Assembly (NCBI GenBank): GCA_023411265.1
Contig: JAEYOX010000116.1
Coordinates: 1-17,391, forward strand
From: Bacteroidota bacterium
GTDB lineage: Bacteria > Bacteroidota > Bacteroidia > Flavobacteriales > Weeksellaceae
Length of the DNA: 17,391 bases
Direction of reading: 5' to 3'
Both the position numbers and the translations under genes were made by a program. Numbering within the stretch: the stretch's first letter is position 1; the number at the start of each line of letters is the position of its first letter. The notes under the pieces were generated by a model. It searched no databases. It saw only the letters and a program-made list of their open reading frames with translations, and was not told the DNA's origin. This document shows, piece by piece, positions 6,599 through 14,516 of this stretch.

Positions 6599-7450
6599 TT
6601 ATATAATTACTTTGAGGCTTTTAGGCATTACCTTTATATTTACAGGCGAAGGAATTGCGTAATATTCACCATCCAAATGCCAGTCTTCCGTATCTGCGTT
6701 GACGCTCATTTCAGAAGAGGAAACAAACGAAACATAGCGGTCTTCTTTCAGACGTTTTGTAAACATTCGGTACGCAAACAGCAATCCGTAAGTAAATGGA
6801 AATTTCTTCACCAAAACCAATTCTGCCAAACCATCGGCTTTGTCGGCGTTCGGAGCGATGTAAGCGTGATTCCCAAACTGCCGGGTGTTGGCAATATTCA
6901 GCATCATATATGACCCATTATATTTTTTAAATTTTTCTTCAGGGAATGTTAGATGTACCGGTTGATACCGAAAGAAAACCGCCAGACTAACTTTTATATA
7001 ATTGATAAATCCCCGTGTTGTTTTTTCAAACTCTTTCACCACTTTGCTGTCAAATCCAACTCCCGCGACGTTAATGCACAAACGGTGGTTTACCGTAAAA
7101 GTATCTATGTCCTGAAATGTATTCTCCTTAATTTTTGTCAGAAGCTGATCCAGGTTTTTTCCGAAATTTGTTTCATTCGCAAAGCCATTTCCAGACCCTG
7201 CCGGATAAATGGCGAGTCTTTTATCGGTATGAATAAGTTGCTGCGCTACCGAGGAAATAGTACCGTCGCCACCTACAGCTACAAAAATCTCTACTCTATC
7301 GAAATGTTCTTTAATAAAACGAACGGTTCCTTCAACAGAATCCGAAATGTAATACAAGGGAGCATCTGTTTTATACTGAAGTTCATTCAGGAAAGGCTGA
7401 TAGTTTTTTTTGGCCGAGTGTGGATTAATGATAAAGGCTACGTGCTTCAT
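6599..7450 (-). CDS. Diacylglycerol kinase-family lipid kinase (YegS/DgkB-like)
   Basis: This 283-residue protein has the DAGK catalytic fold: NPHSAKK (9-15), the nucleotide loop GGDGT (60-64), PAGSGNGFA (83-91) and GVGFDS (130-135). A C-terminal beta domain contains HLDGEYY (about 258-264), the usual DGE motif. The family phosphorylates diacylglycerol or related membrane lipids with ATP. The length is normal and no membrane helix is evident, so it should be a cytoplasmic, peripherally bound enzyme. It starts 21 bp after the stop of the DUF3298 lipoprotein gene on the same strand, so the two are likely co-transcribed. Which lipid is the substrate cannot be told. Confidence 0.88.
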   Translation of the reverse strand: MKHVAFIINPHSAKKNYQPFLNELQYKTDAPLYYISDSVEGTVRFIKEHFDRVEIFVAVGGDGTISSVAQQLIHTDKRLAIYPAGSGNGFANETNFGKNLDQLLTKIKENTFQDIDTFTVNHRLCINVAGVGFDSKVVKEFEKTTRGFINYIKVSLAVFFRYQPVHLTFPEEKFKKYNGSYMMLNIANTRQFGNHAYIAPNADKADGLAELVLVKKFPFTYGLLFAYRMFTKRLKEDRYVSFVSSSEMSVNADTEDWHLDGEYYAIPSPVNIKVMPKSLKVII

Positions 7451-7471
7451 ATTTTAACTAAAAGTTCTTGC

Positions 7472-8254
7472 TTATGGAATCTGCATTCTTTTTTTAAACT
7501 CAGGTGTCAGTACATTGGAAAGTTCTTTAAAAGGAATTGTAATTTGAATGATTCCTGATGAATAGGGCGCAATTTCATACTGTCCGTAAACGAAGGTAAT
7601 CGCATCTGAATTAAAATGAAAGTTACGATTGTACGAAACGGAAGCGGGCTCAAAAAACTCGTTTTTTCGTTCTCCTGCATATTTTAAAAGCAATGTATTC
7701 CAATCTACTTGGGAAGGATTCAAAATATCTGAAAGTCCTATATATTTCTGTTCCCGTGTGTCAACAGTTTTGTAATTCTCGTAGGCATACCCGTGCGCTC
7801 CACCGGTATAACCGTATCCTGTATAACGCAGGGTGAGATAATAATTTTGGTCAGAATAACCCTCCATGACGCTGTGTCTGTCCCAAACCTGCGGAAAGTC
7901 CGGCATATATGATGCACTTTCTTTTTTCATCTCACTCATATACGCTTTCATATCATGTTCCAGTGCAGCCTGAACTTCGTTTCTGGAATACGATTTTAAA
8001 TTATGATTTTCAGGCAGAACATCTTTATAGAGACTATCGAGAAGTGGTTTTTCCATCCCGGTGAACACCAGCACTTCGTTGCGGTATACAGCAGTCAGCG
8101 TATTGGAAATTATCAGGCTGTCCTCAACAGTAAGGGAGTCCATCGACATTGCTTTTGCAACAGGAACTGCTTCTGTTTCCTTGGTTGAGGTGTTCTGTTT
8201 AGGATTACATGACATGAGCAAATAAGCCAGAAGTAAGAAACTGAGATGTTTCAT
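7472..8254 (-). CDS. DUF3298/RsiV-like lipoprotein
   Basis: I place the start at the ATG at 8254 (260 residues) rather than an in-frame GTG at 8275, because it puts a lipoprotein signal at the N-terminus: MKHLSFLLLAYLLMSC with the lipobox L-M-S-C and lipidated Cys16. A low-complexity linker (about 17-48) is followed by the extracytoplasmic DUF4163/DUF3298-type region. The hallmark GGAHGY is at 151-156, and the tail (GIIQITIPFKELSNVL) is typical. Related domains are found in RsiV, an anti-sigma factor that binds lysozyme, but this protein has no sigma-binding domain or transmembrane helix, so regulation of a sigma factor is not implied. It lies between the gyrB terminator and the lipid kinase, with which it probably forms an operon. 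Confidence 0.82.
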   Translation of the reverse strand: MKHLSFLLLAYLLMSCNPKQNTSTKETEAVPVAKAMSMDSLTVEDSLIISNTLTAVYRNEVLVFTGMEKPLLDSLYKDVLPENHNLKSYSRNEVQAALEHDMKAYMSEMKKESASYMPDFPQVWDRHSVMEGYSDQNYYLTLRYTGYGYTGGAHGYAYENYKTVDTREQKYIGLSDILNPSQVDWNTLLLKYAGERKNEFFEPASVSYNRNFHFNSDAITFVYGQYEIAPYSSGIIQITIPFKELSNVLTPEFKKRMQIP

Positions 8255-8280
8255 ATTGATCAATTTTGAGCTCACCGAAT

Positions 8281-8310
8281 ATACAAAAAGCCGTCCATTG
8301 CTGACGGCTT
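8281..8310 (-). terminator. Intrinsic terminator of gyrB
   Basis: AAGCCGTC (8288-8295) pairs with GACGGCTT (8303-8310) over a 7-base loop. On the minus strand it is followed by a T run (TTTTTG). It lies about 20 bp past the gyrB stop. Confidence 0.82.
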
Positions 8311-8329
8311 GTATTTAAAGTTTAACGTT

Positions 8330-10264
8330 TTATACATCAATCCGGGCGTAGCGAGCGTTTTTCTCAATAAAATCCCGTCTCGGCGGCACCTCGTCACCCA
8401 TCAGCATCGAGAACACGTTATCCGCTTCCGCAAGGCTATCAATGGTAACCTGTTTCAGGGTTCTGTTATCGGGATTAAGAGTAGTTTCCCAAAGTTGTTC
8501 CGCATTCATTTCCCCAAGACCTTTGTAGCGTTGTACTTCTACGCCTTTCCCGTCAGGAGCCATCTCAAGCGTTTTTTCTTCCCTTTCTTTCTCGTTCCAC
8601 GCATACACTTTTTTATTTCCTTTTTTCAAGAGATAAAGCGGCGGCGAAGCGATATAAATGTAACCCTGCTCAATCAGTTCTTTCATATATCTGAAAAAGA
8701 AGGTAAGAATCAGGGTCGAAATGTGAGAGCCATCGATATCAGCATCCGTCATAATGACCACTTTATGATATCTTAATTTGCTAATATTCAAAGCCTTGCT
8801 GTCTTCTTCAGTTCCAATAGAAACGCCGAGTGCAGTATAGATGTTTTTAATTTCTTCGTTTTCATATACTTTATGAAGCATGGATTTTTCCACATTCAGT
8901 ATTTTACCTCTCAACGGAAGAATGGCCTGAAAATGGCGGTCGCGGCCTTGTTTGGCTGTTCCGCCTGCGGAATCTCCCTCCACCAGAAATAATTCTGAAA
9001 TTTCAGGATCTTTGGAAGAACAGTCGGCCAGTTTTCCGGGTAGTCCCGCGCCTCCCATCGGCGATTTGCGCTGCACCAGTTCCCGTGCTTTCTTTGCCGC
9101 CTGACGGGCTTTTGCCGCTAATACTACTTTCTGAACAATTAGTTTAGCTTCATTGGGATGCTCTTCCAAAAAGTTGGTCAGCATCTCGCCTACTATTTTA
9201 TCTACCGCACCTGAAACTTCGGAGTTGCCGAGTTTTGTTTTGGTTTGTCCTTCAAACTGAGGCTCCATCACTTTCACCGATATAACAGCAGTTAATCCTT
9301 CACGGAAATCATCACCCGTAACTTCTACTTTTTCTTTCGCAGGAAGTCCCAGTTCATCGGCAAATTTCTTTAAAGTTCTTGTTAAAGCTCTTCTGAAACC
9401 GGCAAGGTGAGTTCCGCCTTCATGGGTATTGATATTGTTCACGTAAGAATGCAGATTTTCGTTGAAGGAAGTATTGTAGCGCATTGCAACTTCTACCGGA
9501 ATTCCTTCACGTTCGCCTTCCATGAAAATAACGCTGTCCATAATGGCTTCGCGGTTTCCATCGATATATTCTACAAATTCTTTCAGTCCGCCTTCGGAAT
9601 AAAATGTTTCAGATTTAAAAGTTTCATCTTCATTTCGCTCTCTTTCATCGGTTAATGTAATAGTAATCCCTTTGTTCAGATAAGACAGCTCGCGCATTCT
9701 GCTGGCAAGGGTATCATAATTATACACAAGTTCTGTAAAGATAGTATCGTCCGGCTGAAAGTACTGCTGTGTACCTTTTTTATCGCTGTCGCCAATTTTT
9801 TCCACGTCCGATTTGGCCTTTCCACGGGAATACTTTTGCTGATAAACATGGCCGTCCCGATACACCGTAGTGATCATTTCTGTAGAAAGTGCATTAACGA
9901 CCGATACCCCAACACCGTGAAGTCCGCCGGACACTTTATAGGAATCCTTATCGAATTTCCCACCCGCACCAATTTTCGTCATAACGACTTCCAGCGCAGA
10001 TTTTTGTTCTTTTTCGTGAAAATCCACCGGAATACCCCGCCCGTTATCGCGAACTTCAATGGCATTATTTTCCTTAATAGTGACGGTAACGGTGTCGCAG
10101 TGCCCTGCCAGGGCTTCATCAATAGAGTTATCCACTACTTCATAAACCAAATGGTGCAGACCTCTTACACCAACATCACCAATGTACATGGAAGGACGCA
10201 TACGAACGTGCTCCATTCCTTCCAGTGCCTGAATACTGCTTGCTGTATATTGTTTATTGCTCAT
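8330..10264 (-). CDS. gyrB: DNA gyrase subunit B
   Basis: From the ATG at 10264 this is a 644-residue GyrB, normal for Bacteroidota. Gyrase introduces negative supercoils; GyrB carries the ATPase and the TOPRIM part of the cleavage site and works with GyrA, which is not in the window. ATPase (GHKL) motifs are EVVDNSIDEA (42-51), DNGRGIP (73-79) and GGLHGVG (113-119). TOPRIM motifs are EGDSAGG (429-435) and DADIDGSH (507-514), followed by QRYKGLGEMN (578-587). Two upstream in-frame starts (10282 and 10357) are less likely. The chosen one gives the usual MSxKQYTASSIQALEGMEHV opening, and a -7 element at 10355-10362 overlaps the longest version. A terminator follows the gene. Confidence 0.96.
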   Translation of the reverse strand: MSNKQYTASSIQALEGMEHVRMRPSMYIGDVGVRGLHHLVYEVVDNSIDEALAGHCDTVTVTIKENNAIEVRDNGRGIPVDFHEKEQKSALEVVMTKIGAGGKFDKDSYKVSGGLHGVGVSVVNALSTEMITTVYRDGHVYQQKYSRGKAKSDVEKIGDSDKKGTQQYFQPDDTIFTELVYNYDTLASRMRELSYLNKGITITLTDERERNEDETFKSETFYSEGGLKEFVEYIDGNREAIMDSVIFMEGEREGIPVEVAMRYNTSFNENLHSYVNNINTHEGGTHLAGFRRALTRTLKKFADELGLPAKEKVEVTGDDFREGLTAVISVKVMEPQFEGQTKTKLGNSEVSGAVDKIVGEMLTNFLEEHPNEAKLIVQKVVLAAKARQAAKKARELVQRKSPMGGAGLPGKLADCSSKDPEISELFLVEGDSAGGTAKQGRDRHFQAILPLRGKILNVEKSMLHKVYENEEIKNIYTALGVSIGTEEDSKALNISKLRYHKVVIMTDADIDGSHISTLILTFFFRYMKELIEQGYIYIASPPLYLLKKGNKKVYAWNEKEREEKTLEMAPDGKGVEVQRYKGLGEMNAEQLWETTLNPDNRTLKQVTIDSLAEADNVFSMLMGDEVPPRRDFIEKNARYARIDV

Positions 10265-10354
10265 AATTTTTGCTTTCTGCATCAGCTTCACACCTGCCGC
10301 AGATATAAATTCTTTATTAAAAAAATGATTGTTTTTGCTAAAAGCAAAGACCAA

Positions 10355-10362
10355 CAAAAATA
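10355..10362 (-). promoter_or_regulatory. -7 promoter element of gyrB
   Basis: The minus strand reads TATTTTTG, matching TAnnTTTG. It implies a leader of about 85 nt before the ATG at 10264. That leader contains a small stem (TTTGCT/AGCAAA around 10334-10348). The long leader might allow control of gyrB expression, but no known element was recognised. Confidence 0.4.
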
Positions 10363-10453
10363 GGGAAAATTGGTGAGATATGAAAGTAATTTAATAGCCG
10401 AAATAATGAAAAACAATTATGGTATATAAGGGAAGTTTATTATAAGATCGAAT

Positions 10454-10481
10454 AAAAAAAAGTTCCCCGATCAGGAACTTT
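10454..10481 (-). terminator. Intrinsic terminator of lysS
   Basis: AAAGTTCC (10459-10466) pairs with GGAACTTT (10474-10481) over a 7-base loop. The complement of the A run at 10454-10460 gives seven T on the minus strand. It lies 14 bp past the lysS stop. Confidence 0.87.
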
Positions 10482-10494
10482 ATCTTCTTAGTTT

Positions 10495-12192
10495 CTATAT
10501 CAATATCATCAACAGATCTCCCTCAACTTTCTCCACTTTCACCAGGTGATGTTTGGATAAGTTTTTGGTGGCTTTATCCCATTTCTTACCGGAGAGCTGG
10601 CTTCTTTCTTTCACTTCGGATAGTGGCATAGGTTCGGATTGGGAGTCGAGAATTTCGATAATCACTCTTTCATCTTCGCCCAAATCAATCTGAGGTTTGG
10701 TTTTTTCCGGCTTCATTTGCGGAAAGAAAAGGACCTCCTGGATGGAAGCATTATTGGTCAGAAACATGATCAGCCTGTCCATTCCGATTCCCAAACCTGA
10801 AGTAGGCGGCATTCCGTATTCCAGCGCACGAAGGAAATCATGGTCGATGAACATAGCTTCATCATCTCCTTTCTCAGAAAGTTTCATTTGCTCCTCGAAA
10901 CGTTCCCGCTGATCGATAGGATCATTCAATTCAGAATACGCATTGGCAATTTCTTTTCCGCATACCATCAGTTCGAATCGTTCTGTCAGGCCTTCTTTGC
11001 TGCGGTGTTTTTTTGTGAGTGGCGACATTTCAATCGGATAATCTGTAATGAAAGTAGGCTGTATAAAATGGCCTTCACATTTTTCGCCGAAAATTTCATC
11101 GATCAGCTTGCCTTTTCCCATCGTTTCATCTACCTCAATACCAATGGATTTTGCAAAATCAAATAATTCCTGCTCGGTTTTCCCGGTGATATCAAACCCT
11201 GTAAATTTCTGGATTGCTTCGGTCATGGAAATCCGCGGATACGGTGCCTTCCAGTTAATGGTATGTTCGCCAAACTGCGACTCTGTAGTTCCATTCACTT
11301 CTTTTGCGGTAAATTCCAGCAATTTTTCGGTGAAATCCATCATCCAGTGGTAATCTTTATAGGCCACATAAATTTCCATTGCCGTAAATTCAGGATTATG
11401 GGTGCGGTCCATTCCTTCATTTCTGAAATTTTTCGAGAATTCATACACCCCGTCAAAACCGCCTACAATCAATCTTTTCAGATACAGTTCGTTGGCAATC
11501 CTGAGATACAGAGGAATATCGAGGGCATTGTGATGCGTAATGAAGGGCCTTGCTGCAGCACCACCTGGAATCGGCTGCAATACAGGTGTTTCCACCTCAA
11601 AATATCCCGCATCATTAAAGAAAGTTCTCATGGCATTGAACATTTTTGTTCTTTTCACAAACACTTCTTTCACTTGCGGATTTACCGTTAAGTCCACATA
11701 GCGCTGCCTGTATCGGAGTTCCGGATCGTTAAAAGCATCATGAACCACACCATTTTCATCGGTTTTCGCCTGTGGCAAAGGTCTTAATGCTTTAGTAAGA
11801 AGGGTGAAATTTTTCACCATAACGGTCATTTCGCCAACCTGAGTTTTAAACAGTTCGCCTTCAATACCGATAATATCACCAATGTCCAGAAGATGTTTAT
11901 ACACTTCGTTATACAATTCTTTATCATCTCCGGGACAGATTTCATCTCGGTTAAAATAAACCTGAATTTTCCCTTCTGAATCCTGTAGTTCAGCAAAACT
12001 CGCCTTTCCCTGAATTCTTCTGGACATCAAACGGCCGGCAATCTTCACCTTTTTATTTTCCTCAAAATTTTTTTTGATGGATTTGGTAGTATCGGAAATA
12101 GTATATTCAGCAGCCGGAAATGCATCAATTCCCAAGGCTGTCAGTTTCTGCAATTTCTCGCGGCGGATGATTTCCTGTTCAGATAACGACAT
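10495..12192 (-). CDS. lysS: Lysyl-tRNA synthetase, class II
   Basis: From the ATG at 12192 this is a 565-residue enzyme that charges tRNA-Lys with lysine. The OB-fold anticodon domain covers about 48-135 (KIAGRLMSRRIQGKASFAEL). The class II core has motif 1 around 191-207 (GYFEVETPVLQP), motif 2 at 256-275 (FRNEGMDRTHNPEF) and motif 3 at 466-474 (GLGIGMDRL). An in-frame TTG at 12216 is rejected because it overlaps the -7 element TAAATTTG. Compared with the roughly 505-residue E. coli enzyme there is an added C-terminal segment (about 505-565, EDERVIIEILDSQSEPMPLSEVKERSQLSGKKW). It looks like a small winged-helix fold. The gene stands alone, divergent from pabA, with its own terminator. Confidence 0.96.
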   Translation of the reverse strand: MSLSEQEIIRREKLQKLTALGIDAFPAAEYTISDTTKSIKKNFEENKKVKIAGRLMSRRIQGKASFAELQDSEGKIQVYFNRDEICPGDDKELYNEVYKHLLDIGDIIGIEGELFKTQVGEMTVMVKNFTLLTKALRPLPQAKTDENGVVHDAFNDPELRYRQRYVDLTVNPQVKEVFVKRTKMFNAMRTFFNDAGYFEVETPVLQPIPGGAAARPFITHHNALDIPLYLRIANELYLKRLIVGGFDGVYEFSKNFRNEGMDRTHNPEFTAMEIYVAYKDYHWMMDFTEKLLEFTAKEVNGTTESQFGEHTINWKAPYPRISMTEAIQKFTGFDITGKTEQELFDFAKSIGIEVDETMGKGKLIDEIFGEKCEGHFIQPTFITDYPIEMSPLTKKHRSKEGLTERFELMVCGKEIANAYSELNDPIDQRERFEEQMKLSEKGDDEAMFIDHDFLRALEYGMPPTSGLGIGMDRLIMFLTNNASIQEVLFFPQMKPEKTKPQIDLGEDERVIIEILDSQSEPMPLSEVKERSQLSGKKWDKATKNLSKHHLVKVEKVEGDLLMILI

Positions 12193-12213
12193 TTTGTTTA
12201 GCTTTAAAGGTGG

Positions 12214-12221
12214 CAAATTTA
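12214..12221 (-). promoter_or_regulatory. -7 promoter element of lysS
   Basis: The minus strand reads TAAATTTG, matching TAnnTTTG, 21 bp before the lysS ATG. It overlaps the rejected upstream TTG start. Confidence 0.5.
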
Positions 12222-12252
12222 AGGATTTCTGTTGAGTTTAAAATAACCCGTT

Positions 12253-12281
12253 TTGATCCTGCAAAAAGTTTCTTACTTTCG
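12253..12281 (+). promoter_or_regulatory. Promoter of the pabA/trpG-like gene
   Basis: TTG at 12253-12255 is followed after 18 bp by TACTTTCG at 12274-12281, one base off the TAnnTTTG consensus. The spacing fits the known -33/-7 layout. The start codon at 12296 is only 14 bp beyond, so the leader would be very short. Confidence 0.45.
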
Positions 12282-12295
12282 CTGCCGGAAATTTT

Positions 12296-12859
12296 ATGAA
12301 AATTCTTGTTTTTGACAATTACGACAGTTTTACTTATAATCTGGTTCAGATGACAGAGCAGATTGTCGGCAGTCGTATTGATGTCGTTAAAAATGACGAA
12401 ATAAGCCTGAAAGAAATTGAGGAGTTTGACAAAATCATCCTTTCCCCAGGCCCGGGAGTTCCTTCTGAAGCAGGGATCCTTCTGGACCTTATTCAAGAAT
12501 TCTATGACAAAAAATCCATATTCGGAGTCTGTCTAGGGATGCAGGCTATTGCGGAAACCTTTGGCGGAAGACTTATCAACCTGAAACAGCCATTTCATGG
12601 AGTAGCCACCAGGGCCATTAAAGTAAAAGAATGTGCGCTGCTGAACAACATTCCCGAATTTTTTGAAGTTGGGAGATATCACAGCTGGGCCGTATCCCGA
12701 GATTATTTTCCTGATGATCTGGAAATTACTTCTATAGATGCGGAGGGGCAAATCATGTCTTTGCAACACAGAAAGTTCGATCTTCACGGTGTTCAGTTTC
12801 ATCCGGAAAGTATTCTCACACCCTGGGGAAAAACAATTCTGAGCAATTTTCTGAAATAG
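12296..12859 (+). CDS. pabA: Glutamine amidotransferase component II (PabA/TrpG)
   Basis: This 187-residue class I glutamine amidotransferase releases ammonia from glutamine for a chorismate-using partner, giving aminodeoxychorismate (folate) or anthranilate (tryptophan). The N-terminus MKILVFDNYDSFTYNLVQ is typical, with PGPGVP (51-56), the nucleophile Cys79 in GVCLGMQ and the catalytic pair His169/Glu171 in QFHPES. RYHSW (127-131) is also characteristic. PabA and TrpG cannot be told apart from this sequence. The gene is not in a trp operon here, which makes a PabA or shared role more likely. It is divergent from lysS, and lipB follows 74 bp later with its own promoter. Confidence 0.88.
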   Translation: MKILVFDNYDSFTYNLVQMTEQIVGSRIDVVKNDEISLKEIEEFDKIILSPGPGVPSEAGILLDLIQEFYDKKSIFGVCLGMQAIAETFGGRLINLKQPFHGVATRAIKVKECALLNNIPEFFEVGRYHSWAVSRDYFPDDLEITSIDAEGQIMSLQHRKFDLHGVQFHPESILTPWGKTILSNFLK

Positions 12860-12885
12860 AATCTTTCCTTTTGCGTTTCCTATTC

Positions 12886-12915
12886 TTGGCATAATAGCAA
12901 TATTTTGTACATTTG
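12886..12915 (+). promoter_or_regulatory. Promoter of lipB
   Basis: TTG at 12886-12888 and TACATTTG at 12908-12915 are separated by 19 bp. This is a full match to the Bacteroidota -33/-7 consensus with ideal spacing and the best promoter in the window. The ATG follows 18 bp later. Confidence 0.65.
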
Positions 12916-12933
12916 GACATCTAAATTATTTTC

Positions 12934-13668
12934 ATGACCATTACCCAAAATAAAACGATACAATTTCAGGATCTTGGACTGACTGATTATATGGACGCTT
13001 TTGCAAAACAGGAAGAACTGATGCAGTCTATCATTGATCTGAAAACCAGAAACCGCGACCGCACCGACGGACACGCGGAAGAAACTCCCAATTATTTTCT
13101 ATTTGTAGAACATCCTCACGTGTATACTTTGGGAAAATCCGGCGATGAACATAACATGCTCGCCAATGAACATAAATTAAAGGAAATCAATGCTACCTTT
13201 GTGAAAACCAACCGCGGCGGAGATATTACCTATCACGGTTTCGGGCAAATTGTCGGTTATCCTATTCTGGATCTCGATAATTTTAAATCTGACATCCATC
13301 TCTACATGAGAAATCTGGAAGAGGTCATTATCCGAGTGATTGCAGAATACGGTCTGAAAGGGGAACGCAGCGAAGGCGAAACCGGCGTTTGGCTGGATGT
13401 AGGGCGGCCGTATGCCCGAAAAATTTGTGCTCTTGGTGTGAAGACTTCAAAATGGGTCACCATGCACGGATTTGCGCTGAATGTGAATACTGATTTGAGG
13501 TATTTTGAATACATCATTCCGTGCGGTATCAAAGACAAAGCCGTCACTTCTCTCGCACGTGAACTGGAAAGAAATTTTTCTGAGGAAGAAACTGCCGAAG
13601 TGAAACAGAAAATTAAAAAACATTTCACCGAAGTTTTTGGAGCAAGTTTTGAAGACCTGAACAGGTAA
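12934..13668 (+). CDS. lipB: Octanoyltransferase LipB
   Basis: This 244-residue enzyme moves octanoyl from octanoyl-ACP to lipoyl-dependent enzymes in the cytosol, the first step of lipoate synthesis (LipA follows). Motifs are FVEHPHVYTLGKS (57-69), RGGDITYHGFGQIVGYP (94-110), Lys163 in RKICALGVK, and the catalytic Cys197 in IIPCGI, the expected Cys/Lys pair. The length is normal, with an extra segment around 38-52. A strong promoter precedes it. The DUF4268 gene starts 12 bp after its stop, so the two are probably co-transcribed. LipA is not in the window. Confidence 0.95.
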   Translation: MTITQNKTIQFQDLGLTDYMDAFAKQEELMQSIIDLKTRNRDRTDGHAEETPNYFLFVEHPHVYTLGKSGDEHNMLANEHKLKEINATFVKTNRGGDITYHGFGQIVGYPILDLDNFKSDIHLYMRNLEEVIIRVIAEYGLKGERSEGETGVWLDVGRPYARKICALGVKTSKWVTMHGFALNVNTDLRYFEYIIPCGIKDKAVTSLARELERNFSEEETAEVKQKIKKHFTEVFGASFEDLNR

Positions 13669-13680
13669 ACAGAAAAATCA

Positions 13681-14109
13681 ATGTTCAGCAAAGAAGAAGC
13701 CGCCCAATTGAAAAAGGAATTCTGGACTGCTTTCGGGAAAAGTTTCCCGAGGAAGTGGATCCTGTATGATACCAAAATCAAGGATTTTTCATTCAAATTC
13801 AATGCAGACAATAAGAAAGCAGAAGTTTCGCTGGACATAGAAATGAAGGACGAACTCTTCCGAAATGCCTATTATGAAAAAATCTGGTCGCTGGAAACCA
13901 TACTGGAAGAGTACATCGGCGAATTTTACAAAGAGGAATTGTATACGTTAGATAACGGTAAAGTGATCAGCCGAATCTGGACCGAGAAAACCGGTGTGTC
14001 CATATACAACAAAGCATCCTGGTGCGACATCTTTGAATTTTTTATCGAAAAAATGGAAAGCTTCGAACGCTTCTATCTGGAGTATGAGGATTTTATAAAG
14101 GATGTATAA
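13681..14109 (+). CDS. DUF4268 domain protein
   Basis: This 142-residue soluble protein has an N-terminal FSKEEAAQLKKEFWTAFG (2-19) and KWILYDTKIKDFSFKF (25-40). The Trp- and Phe-rich tail (SWCDIFEFFIEKMESFERFYLEYEDF) is typical of the DUF4268 family. Related domains occur alone or at the C-terminus of nuclease-like proteins, but nothing catalytic is visible here. It follows lipB by 12 bp and probably shares its transcript. No terminator was seen right after it, and the sequence changes character immediately after its stop, which marks the left edge of the accessory region. Confidence 0.75.
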   Translation: MFSKEEAAQLKKEFWTAFGKSFPRKWILYDTKIKDFSFKFNADNKKAEVSLDIEMKDELFRNAYYEKIWSLETILEEYIGEFYKEELYTLDNGKVISRIWTEKTGVSIYNKASWCDIFEFFIEKMESFERFYLEYEDFIKDV

Positions 14110-14404
14110 GTGCCAGCCTATACGGTGGAATTGCGGCTGAGGTACTGTGGCGTTTTGGGATCTCATGTTTTTTCCACGCCGGTGGCTCCACACCACCGCC
14201 TCTATGCGGGAGTTGATTTTTTTCATCTATGCCATTACAAAAGAGTTTACCATCTGATACAAACCTACGCACCTTGCTTCAGGTAAACAAGCATGTAGCG
14301 ATAGTGGAGGTCCTTTGACCGGTTTCTGTCCTAAGAGGCCTTGTTACGGTCCAAATACTGTCAGGAGGTGAAGCATGAATTCTGCTGCTGAAAAATGCGT
14401 TTTG
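14110..14404. other. Non-coding start of the accessory region
   Basis: No convincing gene is present. The composition is GC-richer than the neighbours. Small hairpins occur: CGGTGG/CCACCG at 14180-14198, ACCT/AGGT near 14270-14283 and GGTC/GACC near 14309-14321. A Shine-Dalgarno AGGAGG (14363-14368) precedes ATG 14375 and a 19-codon frame (MNSAAEKCVLFGSCSGRVR) that ends at 14434; I do not treat it as a proven gene. On the minus strand a frame from 14226 (MKKINSRIEAVVWSHRRGKN) runs into antisense of the DUF4268 gene. It may be a broken end of a mobile element, but I cannot name one. Confidence 0.4.
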
Positions 14405-14434
14405 TTCGGTAGTTGTTCGGGTCGTGTTCGGTAA
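14375..14434 (+). other. 19-codon frame behind a strong ribosome site
   Basis: TCAGGAGG then six bases then ATG is a near-ideal Shine-Dalgarno site, rare in this phylum. The frame encodes MNSAAEKCVLFGSCSGRVR, and its last third overlaps the first TTCGG boxes of the array. It could be a leader peptide, a remnant of a lost gene, or chance. There is no independent support. Confidence 0.2.
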
Positions 14435-14495
14435 ACCTTCGGTAAAACGCCATTTTACCGAACACGTACCGAAGGATACCCGAACAGTATCCGAA
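14405..14495. repeat. Symmetric array of eight TTCGG boxes with 11-bp period
   Basis: TTCGG occurs at 14405, 14416, 14427 and 14438, exactly 11 bp apart. After a 15-bp centre (14443-14457), CCGAA occurs at 14458, 14469, 14480 and 14491, again exactly 11 bp apart. The array is symmetric about 14450. The 11-mers share STTCGGKW and differ afterwards (for example TTCGGTAGTTG, TTCGGGTCGTG, TTCGGTAAACC, TTCGGTAAAAC). The centre adds TAAAA/TTTTA, so one long imperfect hairpin can form. A 13-bp perfect inverted pair also exists at 14423-14435 and 14454-14466. An 11-bp period cannot come from coding repeats. It fits boxes on one face of the helix, or a stepwise RNA hairpin. Confidence 0.85.
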
Positions 14496-14516
14496 GAAAA
14501 TTGTTGGTTTGACCCG

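Noticed and set aside
8276..8283. TATATTCG as -7 element for the DUF3298 lipoprotein gene
   Set aside because: One base off consensus, no -33 TTG, and it lies immediately behind the gyrB terminator; possible but not supported enough to list.
12179..12496. 105-codon minus-strand frame across the lysS/pabA gap
   Set aside because: It overlaps the lysS start and is antisense to pabA; no domain resemblance.
14180..14198. CGGTGG/CCACCG hairpin as terminator of the lipB-DUF4268 transcript
   Set aside because: No T run follows on either strand within a usable distance.
13948..14226. Minus-strand frame MKKINSRIEAVVWSHRRGKN
   Set aside because: Half of it is antisense to the DUF4268 gene. The first 35 or so residues could be a remnant of a repeated element, but I cannot support a gene.
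14110..14400. Group II intron remnant (begins GTGCC directly after the DUF4268 stop)
   Set aside because: The start does not match the GTGYG consensus, no domain V-like hairpin or reverse transcriptase was found.
14405..14495. CRISPR array or coding repeats
   Set aside because: The repeated unit is only 5-7 bp with 11-bp period and reverses orientation at the centre. CRISPR repeats are longer and unidirectional, and 11 is not a multiple of 3.
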